Shown here in pieces: positions 1-4,673 of a stretch of DNA of 5,333 nucleotides. Under the pieces are notes generated by a model. It was given only the letters and a program-made list of their open reading frames with translations, ran no database searches and was not told where the DNA came from. Both the position numbers and the translations under genes were made by a program. Position 1 is the stretch's first letter. Every line of letters starts with the position of its first letter. This stretch comes from a bacterium (GTDB lineage Bacteria; Pseudomonadota; Gammaproteobacteria; Burkholderiales; Thiobacteraceae): NCBI GenBank assembly GCA_027438535.1, contig DAIAMA010000108.1, forward strand, positions 1 to 5,333, given 5' to 3'.

Positions 1-559
1 GCATGTCGAGATCGTGAATGTGAAGGTCGCCGCTACGATGCGCTTCGCCTACTTCCGGCGGATAGACGTGATTGAGCCAATAATTCGCGACCACCTTGCC
101 CGAGACATTAAGAATCAAGCCGCCCAAGGAATAGCCCTGGTTGGCATTGGCGTTGACGCGCCAATCTTGCTGCTCCAGATATTCGTTGATGGAAGTACCC
201 ACGTCCACCACGGTCTTGCGATCCTCGCGCAGCTTCTTGTGCTGTTCGCGGTAGACGATGTAGGCGCGCGCGGTTTGAAAATGATTGGCAGAAATCAGCG
301 CCTGCTCGACGACGTCTTGGATGTTCTCGATGGCAGGCGCTTCGATGCGGAACTTGTGGATCAGCACTTTCACCACTTGCGCCGTGAGCAACTCGGACTC
401 GATGTCGCCAAACTCGCCGCTGGCCTCTCCGGCGCGGCGGATGGCGGAGCGGATCTTCGCCGCGTCGAACGGCGCGGGCTTGCCGTCGCGCTTGATAACC
501 TGGCGCGGAATGGACATCAAAGACGAGCGAACCGATGCTTCCAATGCTTGGCTTGCCAT
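1..559 (-). CDS. nrdD: Anaerobic (class III) ribonucleoside-triphosphate reductase NrdD, N-terminal part
   Basis: Reduces ribonucleoside triphosphates to deoxynucleotides in the cytoplasm without oxygen, using a glycyl radical installed by the activase NrdG. Only the first 186 codons are present; the frame is open to the left edge, so the catalytic barrel and C-terminal glycyl-radical site lie outside. Residues about 18-110 form an ATP-cone allosteric domain, opening with VIKRDGKPAPFD (21-32) and followed by AKIRSAIRRA and the ARAYIVYREQ helix. Residues 178-186 read GDLHIHDLDM-like sequence, the conserved entry to the NrdD catalytic domain. ATG codons occur at 562 and 559; 559 is preferred because AGGAGG lies five bases upstream of it, against two for 562. 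A third in-frame ATG at 517 lacks a ribosome site. The gene starts 84 bases after the ubiT stop and has its own likely promoter with NrdR boxes. Identification as NrdD is firm. Confidence 0.95.
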   Translation of the reverse strand, partial: MASQALEASVRSSLMSIPRQVIKRDGKPAPFDAAKIRSAIRRAGEASGEFGDIESELLTAQVVKVLIHKFRIEAPAIENIQDVVEQALISANHFQTARAYIVYREQHKKLREDRKTVVDVGTSINEYLEQQDWRVNANANQGYSLGGLILNVSGKVVANYWLNHVYPPEVGEAHRSGDLHIHDLDM

Positions 560-564
560 CATTG

Positions 565-570
565 CCTCCT
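565..570 (-). promoter_or_regulatory. Ribosome binding site of nrdD
   Basis: The minus strand reads a perfect AGGAGG, five bases before the ATG at 559 and two bases before the ATG at 562. Spacing favours the second of the two adjacent ATG codons as the start of NrdD. Confidence 0.8.
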
Positions 571-590
571 GTGCGTCGCGGCTATCGTGA

Positions 591-606
591 CCACAATATC
601 TTGTAG
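591..606 (-). promoter_or_regulatory. Putative NrdR box 1 (proximal)
   Basis: The minus strand reads CTACAAGATATTGTGG. Against the NrdR consensus as I recall it (acaCwAtATaTwGtgt) it matches 12 of 16 positions, including the conserved C, the central AT and the G of the palindrome. NrdR is the ATP-cone repressor of ribonucleotide reductase genes and usually binds paired boxes before nrd operons. This box would sit just downstream of the predicted transcription start, between promoter and nrdD, where binding would repress. It is assigned by motif and position only. Confidence 0.72.
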
Positions 607-618
607 CCTGCCCGCATA

Positions 619-639
619 AATACTACGCCCTATAGTATT
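619..639. repeat. Perfect 7-bp inverted repeat over the nrdD -10 region
   Basis: AATACTA (619-625) and TAGTATT (633-639) are perfect reverse complements separated by seven bases. The repeat covers the -10 hexamer and most of the distal NrdR-like box, so it looks like an operator. It could be the true form of the distal NrdR site or a site for another dimeric regulator. Confidence 0.6.
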
Positions 640-647
640 CTTGTCAA
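620..647 (-). promoter_or_regulatory. Putative sigma70-type promoter of nrdD
   Basis: On the minus strand a perfect TTGACA -35 hexamer (plus positions 642-647) is followed after 16 bases by TAGTAT (620-625), a four-of-six match to the -10 consensus. The start of transcription would fall near 612-614, giving a leader of roughly 55 bases before the ATG at 559. The TGA stop of ubiT (646-644) lies inside the -35 hexamer, so the promoter starts exactly where the upstream gene ends. The -35 is strong evidence and the -10 is moderate. Confidence 0.6.
623..638 (-). promoter_or_regulatory. Putative NrdR box 2 (distal, degenerate)
   Basis: The minus strand reads ATACTATAGGGCGTAG. One half-site (aCtAtA) matches the NrdR consensus well; the other half keeps only G and t, for about 9 of 16 positions. 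Its centre (630.5) is 32 bases from the centre of box 1 (598.5), which fits the roughly three-helical-turn spacing known for NrdR box pairs. The box lies between the -35 and -10 elements and touches the -10. Alone it would not be called; the phasing with box 1 and the place in front of nrdD carry the case. Confidence 0.5.
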
Positions 648-1117
648 GATGATCTTAAGATGTTTTTATCTCTTATATGTACCGCCTCCGGGCCGGGTCG
701 AAAAATATCCAGCACCGGTATTTCCAGCGCATCCAAGGTATTCTTCACGAACAAGCCCAGTTCGGTATCCCCTTCCATGGTCAACCGCCGGTTGAAAAAC
801 AGCGTATCTGCATCTTCCCAGCGCAACCCCAGCAGCAGAAAATCGCGCGCGTCGGCACTGATGGTCAAGTCGGGGCGGGGTACACGGTGGCGCGCGACGA
901 AAGCGGTCGGCGTGACGCTGAAGTGAAATTCGACCCCGGTGTCTTTGACGCGGATACACACCTGCTTGCCGTGCAAGGGCTGCAAATCCCGCGGCCGGAG
1001 GTGCGCGGACAGCGCCGCGTTAAGGATGCCAACAAACAGCACCGCATGGGGATATTGCGGCAGCAAAGCAAGCAATTTGGCAACCGGCGCGGGAAATGTG
1101 ATCGATGGCAGTTTCAT
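644..1117 (-). CDS. ubiT: UbiT, SCP2-domain accessory protein of O2-independent ubiquinone synthesis
   Basis: A 157-residue SCP2-domain protein matching the UbiT (YhbT) family, about 174 residues in E. coli. UbiT is required with UbiU and UbiV for anaerobic ubiquinone synthesis and is thought to bind the lipophilic intermediates or organise the pathway proteins. The SCP2 fold is visible as HGKQVCIRV (49-57), RPDLTISAD (81-89) and the best-conserved block DTLFFNRRLTMEGDTELGLF (104-123), followed by VKNTLDAL. A hydrophobic N-terminal stretch (10-35) is typical; I see no signal peptide. The ATG at 1117 has GAGGT six bases upstream. The gene lies 69 bases after the ligase-DUF116 gene, probably in the same operon, and its stop lies in the nrdD -35 element. 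Identity rests on the conserved block plus neighbouring ubiU and ubiV. Confidence 0.9.
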   Translation of the reverse strand: MKLPSITFPAPVAKLLALLPQYPHAVLFVGILNAALSAHLRPRDLQPLHGKQVCIRVKDTGVEFHFSVTPTAFVARHRVPRPDLTISADARDFLLLGLRWEDADTLFFNRRLTMEGDTELGLFVKNTLDALEIPVLDIFRPGPEAVHIRDKNILRSS

Positions 1118-1123
1118 TTTTTT

Positions 1124-1128
1124 ACCTC
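1124..1128 (-). promoter_or_regulatory. Ribosome binding site of ubiT
   Basis: The minus strand reads GAGGT followed by a six-base A-rich spacer and the ATG at 1117. It supports this start for ubiT and shows that ubiT is initiated independently, unlike the overlapping genes upstream. Confidence 0.65.
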
Positions 1129-1140
1129 GTTAATGTGAAA

Positions 1141-1153
1141 CTCGCGAAGCGAG
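1141..1153. repeat. Small GC-rich hairpin upstream of ubiT
   Basis: CTCGC and GCGAG pair around a three-base loop (GAA on plus, TTC on minus). It stands next to the larger palindrome at 1161-1199 in the ligase-ubiT gap. There is no T-tract after it on the minus strand, so it does not look like an intrinsic terminator; it may stabilise or process the mRNA. Confidence 0.45.
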
Positions 1154-1160
1154 CCTGAGT

Positions 1161-1199
1161 CCCTCTCTCCCGCTTGCGGGAGAGAGTTAGGAGAGAGGG
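1161..1199. repeat. REP-like double palindrome between the ligase-DUF116 gene and ubiT
   Basis: Two mutually exclusive perfect pairings are visible. CTCTCTCCCG (1163-1172) pairs with CGGGAGAGAG (1177-1186) around the loop CTTG, and CCCTCTCTCC (1161-1170) also pairs with GGAGAGAGGG (1190-1199). Sequences of this CCCTCTCCCGC-type form are familiar as dispersed intergenic palindromes in many proteobacterial genomes, so I call it REP-like; copy number in this genome cannot be judged here. It contains the final codons and TAA stop of the ligase gene. No T-run follows on either strand, which argues against an intrinsic terminator. Its likely effect is on mRNA stability or partial attenuation between the ligase gene and ubiT. 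Confidence 0.7.
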
Positions 1200-2761
1200 A
1201 AACGCGCGGCGCGGCCGGGCACGAAGCGCATCACCTGCCGCACGCTCTCCATATCCAGGCTGGCCTGGGCTTCGAAGCATCCGGCGTAGGCCGCGCTTTC
1301 TGCTTTCAGTTCATAACAGTTGGCGCCGGAGATATCCATCAGCACCGCCGCCATGCCGGCCGCCTGAAAAGCTTGATGGCGCTTGATGAAGAAGTGGCTG
1401 CAACACATGCCGACATAGGCCGTCGTTCCCTCGGCTCGCAGAACGCCCAGGGTGGCAGTGAGATGCTCGTAGCTGGTAATGGTGATCGCCCGCATATTGC
1501 GCTCCCGCGCCAAGCGATAGACTTCACCCACCTCGCACAAGCCGCACTCGGGGCAGTCTTCACGCCGGCGCCACTTGCACCATATGGGTTTGGCGCAATA
1601 AGGCAGCAACATGACTTCGGCCTGGGCCAATATCATTTCCGTCGGCAGGCTACCGTCCGCGTGGTGCAACATCAGGCGGTCGTCTTTCAATTGGAGCCGG
1701 TCTTTGGCGGCGGCTTTTTCCACCGCGAGTTGCAACACCCGCACGAGGTCCTCGGCGGAGAATCCCAGCAGATCCGCGCGCGCGGCGCGTACGATCCGAT
1801 GCACCGCGCCCTCCACCATGCACGGCGTCCATCCCACGAGACCCTGTTCCAACTGCGCGAACACGTGCGCCGGATGCAAGTGCATGTCCCCTGCCAGCAT
1901 CGCGTGCCGGATTTCCCCGGCCTGTGTATCGTATTCCACCCGTGCCCGCAGCACCCCGCACGGCGTCTTCCAGATGGCTTCCAGATCCACTTCCCCGTCC
2001 CAGTCGATGCGGTGGGTGAATGCGTGCGCCGCCGCAAAATCCACGTTGATTGCCGGCCCGGATTGGAGCTTGCTCAAATCCGCATGGATATCCATCACCG
2101 CGGCGATTCCCCGCGACATGGCCGACACGATGGATTGCGCTGGCGGCACTTCGCCCAAGCATTGGCGTACGCTGATCAAGCGTTCGCGCGCGCCGGCCAA
2201 TCCATCGGCGGACAGTTTCTCCGTCGGCACCCGGAGCGCTTCCAGCATCGCCTGGATGTCCGCATCCAAGAGTATGGTGGCTTGAAACAGCAGGGACTCC
2301 CCCTCCCGCGCCAGAAAAGCCGAGGCGATTTTGCGCCCGCCGATTTCCAGATCGTTGGGAAATTTATACGCGGCTCGCAGGCCGAGCTCCTTAAGCCCGG
2401 CGGCCAAGGCTTCGCAAAACCCTTGCAGCAGCTGTGCGCAGGAAAGGCGATCACGGTTTCCCCGGTGCCCGACAATCAAGCTGATTCCTTGCTGATTTTC
2501 GTCGAGATACAGCGCGCCGCCGCCGGTGACGCGGCGCATGGTTTCGATGCCGTGACGGGTGCAGTAATCCAGCCGCAGTTCGCGGTCAATGGCCTGGTGA
2601 TAGCCGACGCAGGCGGTGGGCCGGCTGCGATGGAAGCGCAGCGTGTCCGGCCAAGCACCGGCCGCATGCCGGCGCAACAGTTCCCGGTCAATCGTCAGGT
2701 TGCGGGTACCGCTTTGAATACCGCTATCGAACACTTTGATGACAGGATTTTGCGGCGTCAT
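1187..2761 (-). CDS. Lipoate-protein ligase A-like protein fused to a DUF116 domain
   Basis: A 524-residue three-part protein. Residues about 5-225 are a biotin/lipoate ligase-type domain: RRVTGGGALY (76-85) is the lipoyl-AMP binding loop, and NDLEIGGRKIASA (136-148) carries the presumed catalytic lysine, K144. The usual His-Gly-Thr strand is replaced by FQATILL (159-165). Residues about 262-350 (WKTPCGVLRA, then AGDMHLHP) resemble the LplA C-terminal accessory domain. Residues about 372-515 match DUF116, a presumed metal-binding family: C389, C395, C403, C406, C409 (PYC, WCK, CPECGLC), then C453, C454, C482 and C495. The ligase part should activate lipoate or octanoate and pass it to a carrier protein; what DUF116 adds is unknown. 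The ATG at 2761 overlaps the ubiV TGA (ATGA), so it is chosen over an upstream in-frame start at 2806. The last codons lie in a REP-like palindrome. Domain calls are firm; the reaction and substrate are inferred. Confidence 0.88.
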   Translation of the reverse strand: MTPQNPVIKVFDSGIQSGTRNLTIDRELLRRHAAGAWPDTLRFHRSRPTACVGYHQAIDRELRLDYCTRHGIETMRRVTGGGALYLDENQQGISLIVGHRGNRDRLSCAQLLQGFCEALAAGLKELGLRAAYKFPNDLEIGGRKIASAFLAREGESLLFQATILLDADIQAMLEALRVPTEKLSADGLAGARERLISVRQCLGEVPPAQSIVSAMSRGIAAVMDIHADLSKLQSGPAINVDFAAAHAFTHRIDWDGEVDLEAIWKTPCGVLRARVEYDTQAGEIRHAMLAGDMHLHPAHVFAQLEQGLVGWTPCMVEGAVHRIVRAARADLLGFSAEDLVRVLQLAVEKAAAKDRLQLKDDRLMLHHADGSLPTEMILAQAEVMLLPYCAKPIWCKWRRREDCPECGLCEVGEVYRLARERNMRAITITSYEHLTATLGVLRAEGTTAYVGMCCSHFFIKRHQAFQAAGMAAVLMDISGANCYELKAESAAYAGCFEAQASLDMESVRQVMRFVPGRAARFPLS

Positions 2762-3663
2762 GGCCGGCCTTGCCCCACTTGTTCCAACCCTGGCCGGCCA
2801 TGCCAAAAGCCGTCGCAGGCGTGGCCCGGCATCAGCCGCGTCATTTGATCCGCCGCGGTCTGTGGTGCGAGTTCGCCTTCCAGGCAGTCGCGGAAAAGCC
2901 GGATAATTTTTTCGGTGTGGTGGGCTTGAGGGCTGATCCGCACCACGTTCACGCCAAGCACGCGCATACCTGCCAGCTCACAGATCAGGTTGTAGACGCC
3001 GGCGGACTGGGTTTGGATACCGTTCAGCGTCAGGAACGGCCGGCCTTCGCGGGTGCGCAGCGTGAGCCCGTCGGGATAATCCAAGCAGCGGAACTGGCAA
3101 TCGTCCTTGGGTAAATTATGGTGGCGCGCGGTGAAGCAGCGCGCGGAAAAAGCCAGCGGCATGCGGCCGTAAGCGAACACCTCGGTCTCCATTCTCTGGG
3201 GGCGCTGCCGTTGCATCGTTTGCAGGGCTAGTCGCGACATCTCCAACGGCGCCACCCAGCGCCGCGCGCCCAGCATGGCCAGATAATTCAGCGTACCGGG
3301 ATTGTAGAGATTGATGTGAGGGCCAAGCGCGAACGGCGTACTCGCGAGCAACCGCACTGCGCCCATGTCGTTCGCCTCCACCAGGAAGCGGCCGTTGGCG
3401 GCGAGCTTGCGCAAGATTTTCAGGTCCGACTCCGATTCCAGCAGCGCTTGGGTGGAGAGCACCACTTCCTTGCCCGCTTGCGCGAGGCGTTCGGCCAGTT
3501 CGAACCAATCATCGGTGCGCAGCGTATGCCGCCGCGAGCATACCGTTTCGCCCAGATAGACGATATCCACCGGCGTCCGCGCAATCTCGTCGTAAAACTG
3601 GAGCAGGGTCTCGCGCGACCAGTAATAGAGTACCGGGCCCAGAGCCAGTTTCAGTGCGTTCAT
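2758..3663 (-). CDS. ubiV: UbiV, O2-independent ubiquinone hydroxylation protein (U32 family)
   Basis: A 301-residue U32-family protein, near the usual UbiV size. UbiV forms a heterodimer with UbiU and supports ring hydroxylation of ubiquinone precursors without O2 in the cytoplasm. The N-terminus ALGPVLYYW (7-15), then YLGETVCSRR (36-45), VLSTQALLES and LNGIQTQSA (213-221) are family landmarks. The four cysteines expected to bind the [4Fe-4S] cluster are present: C42, C176, C189 and C193 (ARCFTAR, then KDDCQFRC), spaced as in E. coli UbiV. The start at 3663 overlaps the ubiU TGA (ATGA), and an in-frame ATG two codons earlier (3669) is possible; a longer frame back to 3963 is only ubiU read out of frame. 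The stop overlaps the ligase-DUF116 start, giving translational coupling on both sides. Identification is firm. Confidence 0.97.
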   Translation of the reverse strand: MNALKLALGPVLYYWSRETLLQFYDEIARTPVDIVYLGETVCSRRHTLRTDDWFELAERLAQAGKEVVLSTQALLESESDLKILRKLAANGRFLVEANDMGAVRLLASTPFALGPHINLYNPGTLNYLAMLGARRWVAPLEMSRLALQTMQRQRPQRMETEVFAYGRMPLAFSARCFTARHHNLPKDDCQFRCLDYPDGLTLRTREGRPFLTLNGIQTQSAGVYNLICELAGMRVLGVNVVRISPQAHHTEKIIRLFRDCLEGELAPQTAADQMTRLMPGHACDGFWHGRPGLEQVGQGRP

Positions 3664-4673
3664 TTCCATGGCCGGTGATACGCCCCCAATGTGTGTTGCC
3701 GCCCTTCCGCCACCTTGCTCAATGACTCGCTCCACGCGGCGTCCACTTTGAAGTCGTGCGGCGCGCGCCGGCAAGCGTCGATCGCCTGCCGCCACGCCTG
3801 AGTCACTTGCGCCACATAAGCCGGACTGCGCTGGCGGCCCTCGATCTTGATCGCTTTGATCCCCATGCGCAGCATCTCCGGCAAGCATTCCATGGCGTTG
3901 AGGCTGGCGGGCTCTTCGATGGCGTAATAAGTATCGCCGTTCACTTCGAAGCGTCCCTTGCACAGGGTGGGATAGCCAGCGTTCTCGCCGTCTTCGTAGC
4001 GATCGAGCAGTACGCCATTGAGACGCGATTCAAGCCCCTGTGGCGTCTGCTGCCAGCGCACCGCCTTGGCCGGCGAGCAGACGCCGCAGGTGTTGGGCGA
4101 TTCCCCGGTAACGTAGGAAGACAAGGCGCAGCGCCCTTCCACCATGACGCACAGGCCGCCGAAGCCGAACAACTCGATCTCCACCGGCGTGTGGTTCACC
4201 ACCTGCTCCACCTGAGCGAGCGCCAACACCCGCGGCAGCACCGCGCGCCGGATGCCGAAGCGCTCGTAGAAAAAATTGATCGCTTCGTAGTTGGTAGCGG
4301 AGCCTTGCACCGACAGATGCAAGCGCAACCCGGGATAAGTCTTGGATGCGTAATCCATCAGCCCGACGTCGGCCAGGATCACCGCGTCCACACCCAGCGC
4401 CGCCGCCTGGTCCAGCGCACCTTGCCAGCGCTGCCAATTTTCTGCTTGGGGATAGGTGTTAAGTGCCAGCAATACTTTTGCCCCTTGGGCGTGTGCGTAA
4501 CGCAAGCCCTCTCGCGCGGCGGCCGCGTCGAAATTGAGACCGGCGAAGTTGCGCGCATTGGTGCCGTCGCGGAAGCCGATGTAGACGCAATCCGCGCCAT
4601 TATCCACCGCCGCCTTGAGCGCGGGCAGGTTGCCCGCCGGGCACACTAATTCCATCGAGGCGTCAGGCGACAT
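3660..4673 (-). CDS. ubiU: UbiU, O2-independent ubiquinone hydroxylation protein (U32 family)
   Basis: U32 peptidase-like family protein; with UbiV it performs O2-independent hydroxylation in ubiquinone synthesis rather than proteolysis. Family landmarks are MELVCPAGNLPALKAA, YIGFRDGTNARNFAGLNF, ESPNTCGVCSPA, RWQQTPQGLESRLN, GENAGYPTLCKGR and IEGRQRSPAYV. Counted from MELV, cysteines 169, 176, 193 and 232 fall at the same positions as the four [4Fe-4S] ligands of E. coli UbiU. Two starts compete. ATG 4673 (337 residues, MSPDASMELV) has AAGGAA seven bases upstream and overlaps the yhcC end by 11 bases; ATG 4655 gives 331 residues, exactly the E. coli length, but has no ribosome site. I choose 4673 on the ribosome site. 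The gene overlaps ubiV by four bases. Function assignment is firm; the start is moderately sure. Confidence 0.96.
   Translation of the reverse strand: MSPDASMELVCPAGNLPALKAAVDNGADCVYIGFRDGTNARNFAGLNFDAAAAREGLRYAHAQGAKVLLALNTYPQAENWQRWQGALDQAAALGVDAVILADVGLMDYASKTYPGLRLHLSVQGSATNYEAINFFYERFGIRRAVLPRVLALAQVEQVVNHTPVEIELFGFGGLCVMVEGRCALSSYVTGESPNTCGVCSPAKAVRWQQTPQGLESRLNGVLLDRYEDGENAGYPTLCKGRFEVNGDTYYAIEEPASLNAMECLPEMLRMGIKAIKIEGRQRSPAYVAQVTQAWRQAIDACRRAPHDFKVDAAWSESLSKVAEGRQHTLGAYHRPWK

Larger units (their letters stand above)
563..643. other. ubiT-nrdD intergenic region
   Basis: These 81 bases separate the ubiT stop from the first nrdD ATG. They hold the nrdD ribosome site, the -10 element, both NrdR-like boxes and the inverted repeat at 619-639. 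I see no T-tract terminator hairpin for ubiT and no clear FNR site (TTGAT-N4-ATCAA). Read-through from ubiT into nrdD is therefore possible in addition to the local promoter. Confidence 0.6.

Noticed and set aside
14..619. Plus-strand open frame of 201 codons
   Set aside because: Antisense to nrdD, whose protein sequence is clearly conserved; the plus-strand product has no family signature.
639..661. FNR binding site at the nrdD promoter
   Set aside because: The palindromes do not give TTGAT-N4-ATCAA; only partial half-site resemblance is present.
677..1138. Plus-strand open frame of 153 codons
   Set aside because: Antisense shadow of ubiT with low-complexity Gln/Arg-rich sequence and no ribosome site worth noting.
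1161..1199. Intrinsic terminator
   Set aside because: The hairpin is strong but no T-tract follows it on either strand, and ubiT lies downstream in the same direction.
1373..2848. Plus-strand open frame of 491 codons
   Set aside because: It lies antisense to the ligase-DUF116 gene and the end of ubiV, has no recognisable domain, and is what GC-rich codon use leaves open on the opposite strand.
3664..3963. N-terminal extension of ubiV by about 100 codons
   Set aside because: The extension is ubiU read in another frame; UbiV homology begins at ALGPVLYYW and the ATG at 3663 overlaps the ubiU stop in a standard way.
3756..4649. Plus-strand open frame of 297 codons
   Set aside because: Antisense shadow of ubiU; His/Arg-rich translation with no domain.
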